Below are positions 8,755 to 15,632 of a stretch of DNA of 37,117 nt, piece by piece. The DNA comes from Phycisphaeraceae bacterium (GTDB lineage: Bacteria; Planctomycetota; Phycisphaerae; Phycisphaerales; Phycisphaeraceae): NCBI GenBank assembly GCA_020849625.1, contig JADLFV010000130.1, forward strand, positions 1 through 37,117. Reading direction: 5' to 3'. Both the position numbers and the translations under genes were made by a program. Below the pieces are notes generated by a model. That model did not search any database and was not told the DNA's origin. It saw only the letters and a program-made list of their open reading frames with translations. Each line of letters opens with the position of its first letter. The stretch's first letter is position 1.

Positions 8755-9369
8755 TCACCCGTCGAAGGCCTGGAAGTGGCGGTCCTGGATCGGCGTGACC
8801 ACTTCCAGCACATCGTGCAGGATGGCGGCCGGCGAGCCGATGGCGTTGACGTTGTGGATCAGGTCCGTCGGATAGTGGCCAAGCACCGGAGCGGTTTCCT
8901 TTTTGTAGATGTCCCAGCGGCGGCGAATCACCTTTTCATCCGCATCATCGTGGCGATTGCTCTTTAGAGCTCGGCGACGCAGGCGGTGAATCATCGCTTC
9001 TTCATCGTCGGTGGACAGGTGAATGATCTTGAGCACCTCGATGTATTGCTCCATGATCTTGGCTTGCTCAACCGTGCGCGGGATGCCGTCGAGCACGAGC
9101 AGGTCCTGGTGTGGCTTGTATTGGCCCAGCGTGTGGCGGGCCTGGATGGCCTGGGCCCACATTTTGACAGTCACCTCATCGGGCACCAGTTCGCCCCGCG
9201 AGGAGTATTCGTAGAAGACCTTGCCCAGGTCGCTGTTGATGTCGATGTTGCGGAAGACATCGCCGCAGGAGCAGTGGTAGAAGCCGGGGATGCGACCGAG
9301 GATGGCGCCCTGCGTGCCTTTGCCACTTCCAGGGGCGCCGAACATCAGAACGGTCTTGTAGCGGGACAT
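8755..9369 (-). CDS. adk: Adenylate kinase family nucleoside monophosphate kinase
   Basis: A 204-residue adenylate kinase-like protein, interconverting ATP + AMP and 2 ADP. The P-loop GAPGSGKGT is at 11-19, the NMP-binding motif CGDVFRN follows, and LVLDGIPRT replaces the usual DGFPRT. The lid segment is short: RRRALKSNRHDDADEKVIRRRWDIY runs directly into the Arg-rich helix with no four-Cys or extended lid, so this is a short-lid member. Because the family also holds UMP/CMP kinases, the nucleotide preference is less certain than the fold. A GAAAGG ribosome binding site precedes the ATG. The gene is divergent from the isc operon. Confidence 0.87.
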   Translation of the reverse strand: MSRYKTVLMFGAPGSGKGTQGAILGRIPGFYHCSCGDVFRNIDINSDLGKVFYEYSSRGELVPDEVTVKMWAQAIQARHTLGQYKPHQDLLVLDGIPRTVEQAKIMEQYIEVLKIIHLSTDDEEAMIHRLRRRALKSNRHDDADEKVIRRRWDIYKKETAPVLGHYPTDLIHNVNAIGSPAAILHDVLEVVTPIQDRHFQAFDG

Positions 9370-9423
9370 AACAGCCTTTCTTTAGGACTTGGAGAATGCA
9401 CCAACAGGCAGACACTTGCGGAG

Positions 9424-9485
9424 CGGGGGCGAGCCGGACTCTGCCGGTCCGCCCCCGGAACTCCGGGCACGCAGATGCCCGGCTC
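9424..9485. other. Two adjacent GC hairpins between adk and the isc operon
   Basis: An 8-bp stem CGGGGGCG/CGCCCCCG (9424-9431 and 9450-9457) is followed by a 7-bp stem CCGGGCA/TGCCCGG (9463-9469 and 9476-9482). They lie in the 311-base divergent region, close to the adk leader. No T-run follows on either strand. The rest of this region holds the isc promoter and nothing else I can support. Confidence 0.6.
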
Positions 9486-9584
9486 TGTTCAGGGGGGCCA
9501 GTATAGCGCCTGTTGGGGGCTCTGGCGAACGCTGGAAATCGTCCAGAACGGTGGCTGAAAACCTGGAACGATCCTCAAGCTCAC

Positions 9585-9613
9585 TTGAAATCGCACCGAT
9601 TTGGTGCTAATAT
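9585..9613 (+). promoter_or_regulatory. isc operon promoter with embedded operator-like dyad
   Basis: TTGAAA (9585-9590) and TAATAT (9608-9613) are 17 bases apart, a good sigma-70-type spacing. The spacer contains the perfect inverted repeat GCACC-GATTT-GGTGC (9593-9607), which abuts the -10 element. Because the first gene encodes an Rrf2-family repressor, this dyad is a likely autoregulatory binding site (inference). It does not match the E. coli type 1 IscR consensus closely. Confidence 0.7.
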
Positions 9614-9680
9614 CTGCCGCAGACGGGAGAATCCGCCCGCCGAGGTTGCGTAACCTCTTGAAAGATATGTGGTTGCGATC

Positions 9681-10190
9681 ATGCTCGCCCTGACCAGAAA
9701 AGCCGATTACGCCCTCGTGGCGCTGACCTACCTGGGGCGATTGCAGCGCCAGCAGGCTGGCCCCGTCAGTGCCCGACAGATCGCCAGCCAGTTTGACCTG
9801 CCCACCCCCCTGTTGAGCAACGTGCTCAAGGACCTGGCCCAGGCCAAACTGGTCAGCTCCACCCGCGGGCCCAGCGGCGGGTACGAGCTGGCGGGTGATC
9901 CGCAGCGCACCACGCTGATGGAGATCATCACCGCCGTCGAAGGCCCTGTGCAGTTGTCGCTTTGCACCGACAGCACCACGGGCCTGTCGATCATGGGACA
10001 GGGATGCTCGCATGAGAATTGCTGCCCGATTCGCTCGCCGATCCGCCGCTTGCATCAGCGGATCGCGAACATGCTCGAGCAGATGACGCTCGCTGATTTG
10101 ATGGAGCCGCCCCCGGAAGCCCCGGAACCCCCGGAAGCAGAAAACCTGGACCATGCGGCCGCCTGCCACGTTGCCGCCGCGGTCAAGTGA
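9681..10190 (+). CDS. iscR: Rrf2/IscR-family Fe-S-responsive regulator
   Basis: A 169-residue Rrf2-family transcription factor at the head of the isc operon. The N-terminus MLALTRKADYALVALTYL and the winged-helix ARQIASQFDLPTPLLSNVLKDL are typical, with the wing TRGPSGGYELA. The cysteine cluster expected to hold a Fe-S cluster is present as Cys95, Cys109 and Cys114/115. The spacing 95-109 is wider than in E. coli IscR (92, 98, 104). The C-terminal 40 residues are Pro/Glu-rich and extra. The ATG at 9681 is chosen from family alignment; a GTG at 9669 has a slightly better placed GAAAG and is possible. It probably senses cluster supply and controls the operon. Confidence 0.88.
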   Translation: MLALTRKADYALVALTYLGRLQRQQAGPVSARQIASQFDLPTPLLSNVLKDLAQAKLVSSTRGPSGGYELAGDPQRTTLMEIITAVEGPVQLSLCTDSTTGLSIMGQGCSHENCCPIRSPIRRLHQRIANMLEQMTLADLMEPPPEAPEPPEAENLDHAAACHVAAAVK

Positions 10191-10217
10191 CGCATCGATA
10201 AGCAAAGGAGCCTAGCA

Positions 10218-11438
10218 ATGTCGGTCAAGCTGCCGATTTACATGGACAACAACGCCACGACGCGCGTCGATCCGCGCGTGCTGGAGGCGATGCTGCCTTA
10301 CTTCACTGAGAATTTCGGCAATGCCGCCTCGCGCAATCACAGCTTCGGCTGGGAAGCGGAGGACGCCACCAAGGTCGCCCGCAAGCAGATCGCTGACCTG
10401 ATCGGCGCCGACTCCAAGGAGATCATCTTCACCAGCGGCGCCACCGAGTCGAACAACCTGGCCATCTTCGGCGCTGCCCGCATGTATGCTGATCAGGGCA
10501 AGCACATCATCAGTGCCATTCACGAACACAAGGCGGTGCTCGATCCCTGCAAGCGCCTGGCCCGCGAAGGTTACGACGTGACCTGGCTGGAGCCCGGGCG
10601 CGACGGCATCATTCGTGCCGAGCAGATCGCACAGGCCATTCGTCCCGACACCATCCTCGTGTCCATCATGTGGGCCAACAACGAGATCGGCACCATCAAC
10701 GAAATCGAAAAGATCGGAGCGGTTTGCAAAGAAAAGGGTGTGCTCTTCCACACCGACGGCACGCAGGCGGTGGGCAAGATCCCCGTCGATGTCGAAAAGG
10801 CGGGCGTCGATCTGCTCAGCGGCTCGGGTCACAAGATTTACGGCCCCAAGGGCGTGGGCTTCCTCTACGTCCGTCGCCGCAAACCGCGCGTGCGCCTCAC
10901 GCCCATCCTCGAAGGCGGCGGCCACGAACGCGGCATGCGCTCCGGCACGCTCAACGTCCCCGGCATCGTCGGCCTTGGAAAAGCCTGCGAATTGTGCCAG
11001 CAGGAAATGGCCGAGGAATCCGCGCGACTCATCAAACTGCGCGACAAGCTCATCCACGGCATCACGTCGCAACTCGACACCGCGGTGCTCAACGGCCACC
11101 CCACGCAGCGACTGCCCCATACCGCCAACATCAGCTTCCCTTACGTCGAAGGCGAATCGCTGATGATGGCCATGAAGGAAGTGGCGGTCAGCTCCGGCTC
11201 AGCCTGCACCAGCGCGTCGCTGGAACCCAGCTACGTGCTCAAGGCCCTGGGCCTCGGCGATGAACTGGCGCACAGCTCCATCCGCTTCGGCCTCGGCCGC
11301 TTTACCACCGAAGAGGAAATCGACTACGTCATCGACAAGGCGGTCACCAGCGTCCAGCACCTGCTGGCCATGAGCCCGCTTTACGAGATGTTCAAGGAAG
11401 GCATCGACCTGTCCAAGGTCGAATGGGCCGCCCACTGA
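10218..11438 (+). CDS. iscS: Cysteine desulfurase IscS/NifS
   Basis: A PLP-dependent cysteine desulfurase (406 residues) that supplies sulfur for Fe-S cluster assembly on IscU. The PLP lysine is Lys206 in [11 protein letters not shown], the substrate histidine lies in the [10 protein letters not shown] segment, and the persulfide-forming cysteine is Cys330 in [17 protein letters not shown], on the long mobile loop of group I enzymes. The C-terminal [17 protein letters not shown] resembles the IscU-docking tail of IscS rather than SufS. AAAGGAG lies directly before the ATG. It follows iscR by 27 bases. Confidence 0.96.
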   Translation: MSVKLPIYMDNNATTRVDPRVLEAMLPYFTENFGNAASRNHSFGWEAEDATKVARKQIADLIGADSKEIIFTSGATESNNLAIFGAARMYADQGKHIISAIHEHKAVLDPCKRLAREGYDVTWLEPGRDGIIRAEQIAQAIRPDTILVSIMWANNEIGTINEIEKIGAVCKEKGVLFHTDGTQAVGKIPVDVEKAGVDLLSGSGHKIYGPKGVGFLYVRRRKPRVRLTPILEGGGHERGMRSGTLNVPGIVGLGKACELCQQEMAEESARLIKLRDKLIHGITSQLDTAVLNGHPTQRLPHTANISFPYVEGESLMMAMKEVAVSSGSACTSASLEPSYVLKALGLGDELAHSSIRFGLGRFTTEEEIDYVIDKAVTSVQHLLAMSPLYEMFKEGIDLSKVEWAAH

Positions 11439-11440
11439 CC

Positions 11441-11477
11441 CCCCGGAAGTGACCGGGGCGAGGCCGCTTCAGCGGCC
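11441..11477 (+). other. Paired hairpins in the iscS-iscU junction
   Basis: CCCCGG/CCGGGG (11441-11446 and 11453-11458) is followed by GGCCGCT-TC-AGCGGCC (11462-11477). There is no T-run, so read-through is expected. Such structures often set transcript processing or the relative amounts of neighbouring gene products (inference). Confidence 0.6.
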
Positions 11478-11516
11478 GGGCGAACAAGAATTGAAACTCG
11501 AATTGGAGTATTAATC

Positions 11517-11999
11517 ATGGCATACAGCGACAAAGTCATCGACCACTACGAACGACCGCGCAACGTCGGCACCCTCGATAAGAACGCTCCCGACGTCGGC
11601 ACCGGCGTAGTCGGCGCTCCCGAGTGCGGCGACGTGATGCGCCTGCAGATCAAGGTTGACGAAAAGACCGGCAAGATCATTGACGCCAAGTTCAAAACCT
11701 TCGGCTGCGGCAGCGCTATCGCCTCCAGTTCCCTGGCCACCGAATGGCTCAAGGGCAAATCGCTGGAGGAAGCCGAGGCCATCAAGAACACGCAGATCGT
11801 GCAGGAACTGAGCCTGCCGCCGGTGAAGATCCACTGTTCCGTGCTGGCCGAGGACGCCATCAAGGCCGCCATCCACGACTACGAGCACAAGCGCGGCATC
11901 CACCACGACGGCGACGAAGAACACGACGACCACAAGCGGGCCGGCTCCACCCTCGCCGGCCAGGCACAACTCGCCCAGGAACTGGCCCGTAACAAGTAA
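11517..11999 (+). CDS. iscU: Fe-S cluster scaffold IscU with His/Asp-rich tail
   Basis: IscU receives sulfur from IscS and iron to assemble [2Fe-2S] clusters. The three ligand cysteines are Cys37 (GAPECGDVM), Cys64 (TFGCGSAIASSS) and Cys107 (PPVKIHCSVLAEDAI), with His106 beside the last. The chaperone motif region LPPVK is intact. At 160 residues it is about 30 longer than E. coli IscU. The extra C-terminus carries HKRGIHHDGDEEHDDHKR (about 124-141), a metal-binding-like stretch, then an Ala/Gln-rich helix. Translation starts at an ATG with a weak purine stretch before it. No hscA, hscB or fdx follows. Confidence 0.95.
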   Translation: MAYSDKVIDHYERPRNVGTLDKNAPDVGTGVVGAPECGDVMRLQIKVDEKTGKIIDAKFKTFGCGSAIASSSLATEWLKGKSLEEAEAIKNTQIVQELSLPPVKIHCSVLAEDAIKAAIHDYEHKRGIHHDGDEEHDDHKRAGSTLAGQAQLAQELARNK

Positions 12000-12009
12000 C
12001 CCCATATAG

Positions 12010-12027
12010 CCCCGGCCTTGGCCGGGG
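12010..12027 (+). other. Perfect 8-bp hairpin between iscU and iscA
   Basis: CCCCGGCC-TT-GGCCGGGG forms a perfect stem; in RNA it would fold as a 7-bp stem closed by a CUUG tetraloop. It starts 11 bases after the iscU stop and ends 20 bases before the iscA start. The absence of a T-run argues against termination. Confidence 0.7.
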
Positions 12028-12047
12028 GATTTGACCGGAGTTCTCCC

Positions 12048-12380
12048 ATGCCCATTCAACTGTCCGAAACCGCGGCCCGCGAAATCAAGACCATCATCCA
12101 GCAGCAGGAACTGGATGCCGAGAAAATCCGCCTGCGCGTCGGCGTCAAAGGCGGCGGCTGCTCCGGCTTCAGCTATCTGCTGGACCTGACCGAGCAGTCG
12201 CGTGACACCGACGAGCAGTTCGAGCAGCACGGCGTCAAGATCGTCTGCGACCCCAAGTCGTACCTGTATCTCAACGGCACCAGCATCGACTTCAAGGACG
12301 AGATCATGGGCCGCGGCTTCGTCTTCAGCAATCCCAACGCCACCAGCACCTGCGGCTGCGGCAGCAGCTTCCAGGCCTGA
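12048..12380 (+). CDS. iscA: A-type Fe-S carrier protein (IscA/ErpA family)
   Basis: A 110-residue A-type carrier that passes Fe-S clusters or iron to target proteins. The three conserved cysteines are Cys38 (GGGCSGFSY) and Cys102/Cys104 (TCGCGSSF at the C-terminus), in the HesB/IscA pattern. The frame is open ten codons upstream, but the ATG at 12048 has GGAG before it and gives the normal family N-terminus (MPIQLSETAAREI). It is the last gene of the operon and is followed by an intrinsic terminator. The IscA, ErpA and SufA subtypes cannot be separated by eye. Confidence 0.94.
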   Translation: MPIQLSETAAREIKTIIQQQELDAEKIRLRVGVKGGGCSGFSYLLDLTEQSRDTDEQFEQHGVKIVCDPKSYLYLNGTSIDFKDEIMGRGFVFSNPNATSTCGCGSSFQA

Positions 12381-12416
12381 CACTCATCGCGCCACGTTGG
12401 GATGACTTCCTGGGGC

Positions 12417-12448
12417 CGTTTAGCGCCGCAGCTTGCTGCGGCTTTTTC
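12417..12448 (+). terminator. Terminator of the isc operon, CGTTTAGC-tagged
   Basis: The tag CGTTTAGC (12417-12424) is followed by the perfect stem GCCGCAGC-TT-GCTGCGGC (12425-12442) and then TTTTTC. In RNA the apex would be a G(CUUG)C tetraloop. It sits 36 bases after the iscA stop and shares its tag and hairpin form with elements at 15532, 27811 and 30697. Confidence 0.85.
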
Positions 12449-12989
12449 ATGCGCAGATTTTCAATGTTATCTCGGCAGCACCACGTCAGATCAGATCGTT
12501 GGGCTGTCAGAATCCGTAGGCAGAAATCTCGATAACAGACCTGAATCAAACCATGTGGAATTGACACTATAAAAACCTGCCGCTTGTGCACGTCGGTTAT
12601 CATTTGGGCCATGACAACGCGGGGCACACGGTTCACTGCATGTGCGCTGCAATCCCCGCCTGGCACAAGGATTAAGCAACTGCCGAATGAAGCAACCCCA
12701 TTGCCCAAAGCGTGCGCAACGCGCTGAGCGAAGTTCTCGGACAGCAACCCCCGCGGCAGCGTGCCAGAGGCGTTTGGGTCAACTTTCCGTGATGGTCTTC
12801 GCTCTGGCACAGCGGTTGCAACTACTGCCCGCCATGAACGTGCAAACCTTTTGTGACTGGTTTACCCGCTGACGGACCTTCCCGCCCGACGTTCACCCCA
12901 ACCCCGAATTGTGATTCGTTTTCCGTGGAGCCGTGGTGTTGGCTTCGCGAATTGATCAAGCAGACTAACTTGCAAGAAAGGTGATTTTT
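12449..12989. other. 541-base intergenic stretch without a supported gene
   Basis: Open frames on both strands here are short, lack ribosome binding sites, and either overlap iscA or have irregular codon use. GC content is lower than in the flanking genes. A TTGACA at 12561-12566 has no convincing -10 partner. It may be a decayed gene or a long regulatory region; I see no RNA family that I recognise. Confidence 0.4.
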
Positions 12990-13307
12990 ATGTTGCGTCG
13001 TCAGATTTCAAACATCGTATCCAATCCCTTCGCAGGCGATCGCCCCATCTGGCTGACCCTTGGCGGAGCGGTGCCGGTGGCCCTGGGCACCATGACCTAT
13101 CAGTACCTGACCATCGCAGGCAACGACTACGGCCTGTCGGACATGCTGGCGCTGGGTCTCAGCCTGGGGCTGCTGGCCTCGGTGGTGCTAATGGGATTCC
13201 TGGCCAGCGTTTGGGCGGTCAGTGCGGTGGTGCGACGTCAGGCCCGCAAGCTGGCGCAGCGTATCGCCATGCCGCGACCGACGCCGGAGCCGGGGCTGTC
13301 CGCGTGA
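12990..13307 (+). CDS. Small two-helix membrane protein
   Basis: I do not recognise this 105-residue protein. It has two hydrophobic segments, at about 25-42 (LTLGGAVPVALGTMTYQYL) and 54-80 (LALGLSLGLLASVVLMGFLASVWAV). A basic tail follows (RRQARKLAQR) and ends in a Pro-rich stretch. Both ends are likely cytoplasmic. The ATG at 12990 is preceded by AAGAAAGG at a suitable distance. It is isolated, with long gaps on both sides, so function cannot be read from context. Codon use matches the neighbours. Confidence 0.68.
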   Translation: MLRRQISNIVSNPFAGDRPIWLTLGGAVPVALGTMTYQYLTIAGNDYGLSDMLALGLSLGLLASVVLMGFLASVWAVSAVVRRQARKLAQRIAMPRPTPEPGLSA

Positions 13308-13636
13308 GGCTTGAATGGGTCTGTGACTGACTGGCCCGACGGCGTCAAGTCTGTCTTGGCGGCGTGTATCGGTGACGGCGGCGGCCGACGTCATTGCCTG
13401 TGACCAATCAAAACAGAGCCGGGCGCATCAGTGAACCGGCTGCCCTTGGGTGGCCTGTATCGATCGCTGTCGCCCCCGGCTCTGATGCCGCCATGCGCCT
13501 AGCGCGGTCTTTGCCGGGGCCGGGCGTGCAAGCGAGTCTCAATTTGCTAAAATGGCCTTGCTCTGCGTGATCAGGGGCCGCCCGAGGGCATGCTCCGCAC
13601 CGCTTTTTTACAAGCCATCCTCGATCGGAGGCCATC
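13308..13636 (+). promoter_or_regulatory. PEP carboxykinase upstream region with extended -10
   Basis: The 329-base gap holds TGCTAAAAT (13545-13553), a fair extended -10 element about 85 bases before the GTG start; I find no good -35. Two distant arms (GAGCCGGG near 13424 and CCCCGGCTC near 13475) could pair. No gene is supported in the gap. Confidence 0.4.
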
Positions 13637-15475
13637 GTGACAAACGTCATCGACGACCAGGCATTACAGCGCACGTCCAACCAGGCGTTGATCGACTGGG
13701 TCAGCGAAATCGCCGCCATGACCCAGCCCGACGGCATTTACTGGTGCGACGGCTCGAGGGATGAATATCAGAAGATGCTCAACCTCATGGTTGACAGCGG
13801 CTCGGCCATGTGGCTCAGCCCCCGCAAGAAGCCCAACAGCGTGCTGGTGCGCTCCGACCCCGCCGACGTCGCCCGTGTCGAGGATCGCACCTTCATCTGC
13901 TGCAACAACGAAGCGGATGCCGGCCCGACCAACAACTGGCGCGACCCCCGGAAGATGAAGCAGTCCCTTCAGGCGCTCTACGACGGCTGCATGCGCGGGC
14001 GCACCCTCTACGTCATCCCCTTTTCCATGGGGCCCGTCGGCTCGCCCATCGCCCACATCGGCGTCGAGCTGACCGATTCGCCTTACGTCGTGGCCAACAT
14101 GCACATCATGACAAGGGTCGGACAAAAGGTGTTGGATACCCTTGGACCTTCCGGGGGGTTCGTCAAGTGCCTGCACTCGGTCGGCTATCCGCTGGTCGAT
14201 GCGGCTGGCAACAAGAAAAAGGACGTGGCCTGGCCCTGCGATGCGGACAACAAGTACATCACCCACTTCCCCGAAACCCGCGAGATCTGGTCCTACGGCT
14301 CCGGTTACGGCGGCAACGCATTGCTGGGCAAAAAATGCTTCGCCCTCCGCATCGCCTCCACCATGGCCCGCGAGGAAGGCTGGATGGCCGAGCACATGCT
14401 CATCCTCAAGCTCACCAGTCCGCAAGGCGACGTCAAACACATCGCAGCGGCGTTCCCCTCGGCCTGCGGCAAGACCAACCTCGCCATGATGAACCCCACC
14501 ATCGACGGTTGGAAGGTGGAAACCGTCGGTGACGACATCGCCTGGATGAAATTTGGCAAGGACGGTCGCCTGTACGCCATCAACCCCGAGGCTGGCTTCT
14601 TCGGCGTCGCGCCCGGCACCAACTACCAGTCCAATCCCAACGCCATGGAGTCGCTCAAGGAAAACTCCATCTTCACCAACGTCGGCCTGACTGACGACGG
14701 CGACGTGTGGTGGGAAGATATCGACGGCCCCACGCCCAGCCACCTGATCGACTGGCATGGCAAGGACTGGACGCCCGACAGCGGCAAGAAGGCGGCTCAC
14801 CCCAACGCCCGCTTCACCGCGCCGGCCAGACAGTGCCCGGTGATTGCTGACAACTGGGAAGACCCTGCCGGCGTGCCCATCGACGCCATTCTCTTCGGCG
14901 GCCGCCGTGCCACCACGCAGCCGCTGGTGCTCCAATCATTCGACTGGGAGCACGGCACGTTTCTCGGCTCGACCATGGCCAGCGAGATGACCGCCGCCGC
15001 GGCCGGCACCGTCGGCAAGCTGCGCTTCGATCCCATGGCCATGCTGCCGTTCTGCGGCTACCACATGGCCGACTACTGGCAGCACTGGCTGAACCTCGGC
15101 GCCACCAGCGGCGCCCAGATGCCCAGAATTTTCTACGTCAACTGGTTCCGCAAATCCGACGACGGCAAGTTCCTCTGGCCCGGCTTCGGCGAGAACAGCC
15201 GCGTGCTCAAGTGGATCGTCGAGCGTTGCGCCTCCGGAAGCAAGACCGACGCGATCAGGACTCCCATCGGCTATCTGCCCGCCCCCGGAAGTCTGGACCT
15301 GCGTGGCCTTGATATTCCTGACGAGGACCTGGCGGAACTGCTCAAGGTCGATGCCGGGGATTGGCTCGAAGTCGTCCCCGCTCTGCGCCAGCACTATGCC
15401 ACCTTCGGCGCCAAATTGCCCAAGGCCCTGGCCGCCCAGCTCGACGCGCTTGAGAAGCGGCTCAAGCAAGCCTGA
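13637..15475 (+). CDS. pckG: Phosphoenolpyruvate carboxykinase (GTP)
   Basis: GTP-dependent PEPCK, converting oxaloacetate + GTP to PEP + CO2 + GDP in gluconeogenesis. The 612-residue length matches the family. Visible motifs are [39 protein letters not shown], the kinase-1a P-loop [14 protein letters not shown] with the reactive Cys277 and Lys279, the kinase-2 motif [10 protein letters not shown], and the guanine-site region with FNVNWFRK-like sequence ([12 protein letters not shown]). Translation starts at GTG, with CGGAGG before it. A large P-loop gene of unknown function follows after a CGTTTAGC repeat. Confidence 0.97.
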   Translation: MTNVIDDQALQRTSNQALIDWVSEIAAMTQPDGIYWCDGSRDEYQKMLNLMVDSGSAMWLSPRKKPNSVLVRSDPADVARVEDRTFICCNNEADAGPTNNWRDPRKMKQSLQALYDGCMRGRTLYVIPFSMGPVGSPIAHIGVELTDSPYVVANMHIMTRVGQKVLDTLGPSGGFVKCLHSVGYPLVDAAGNKKKDVAWPCDADNKYITHFPETREIWSYGSGYGGNALLGKKCFALRIASTMAREEGWMAEHMLILKLTSPQGDVKHIAAAFPSACGKTNLAMMNPTIDGWKVETVGDDIAWMKFGKDGRLYAINPEAGFFGVAPGTNYQSNPNAMESLKENSIFTNVGLTDDGDVWWEDIDGPTPSHLIDWHGKDWTPDSGKKAAHPNARFTAPARQCPVIADNWEDPAGVPIDAILFGGRRATTQPLVLQSFDWEHGTFLGSTMASEMTAAAAGTVGKLRFDPMAMLPFCGYHMADYWQHWLNLGATSGAQMPRIFYVNWFRKSDDGKFLWPGFGENSRVLKWIVERCASGSKTDAIRTPIGYLPAPGSLDLRGLDIPDEDLAELLKVDAGDWLEVVPALRQHYATFGAKLPKALAAQLDALEKRLKQA

Positions 15476-15531
15476 GCACCGGGATTGGCGGACGCGGCTG
15501 GTCGTGAGTCCGCCCCTATTTTTCGACCTAT

Positions 15532-15587
15532 CGTTTAGCTGCCGAATAAGCTCGGCGTTGGGCGAGAAGCAAGCTCGCCCGCTAAAC
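15532..15587. repeat. CGTTTAGC-bounded double hairpin
   Basis: CGTTTAGC at 15532-15539 and GCTAAAC at 15581-15587 bound the element as inverted ends. Inside are GCCGA/TCGGC (15541-15545 and 15552-15556) and GGGCGAG/CTCGCCC (15560-15566 and 15574-15580, loop AAGCAAG). It lies between the PEPCK stop and the next start. There is no T-run. Confidence 0.75.
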
Positions 15588-15632
15588 AGATATCGATGCC
15601 TCCTGCGGGCATCCGCAGGTGAGGAGTGGTTG

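Noticed and set aside
12325..12810. 161-residue minus-strand frame downstream of iscA
   Set aside because: It overlaps iscA and the terminator, lacks a ribosome binding site and has irregular composition. A decayed gene cannot be excluded, but there is nothing positive to support one.
12642..12872. 76-residue plus-strand frame in the iscA downstream gap
   Set aside because: No ribosome binding site, no recognisable motif and Cys/Arg-rich random-looking content.
13664..14935. 423-residue antisense frame over pckG
   Set aside because: Shadow of a certain gene; low-complexity Gly/Val/His composition.
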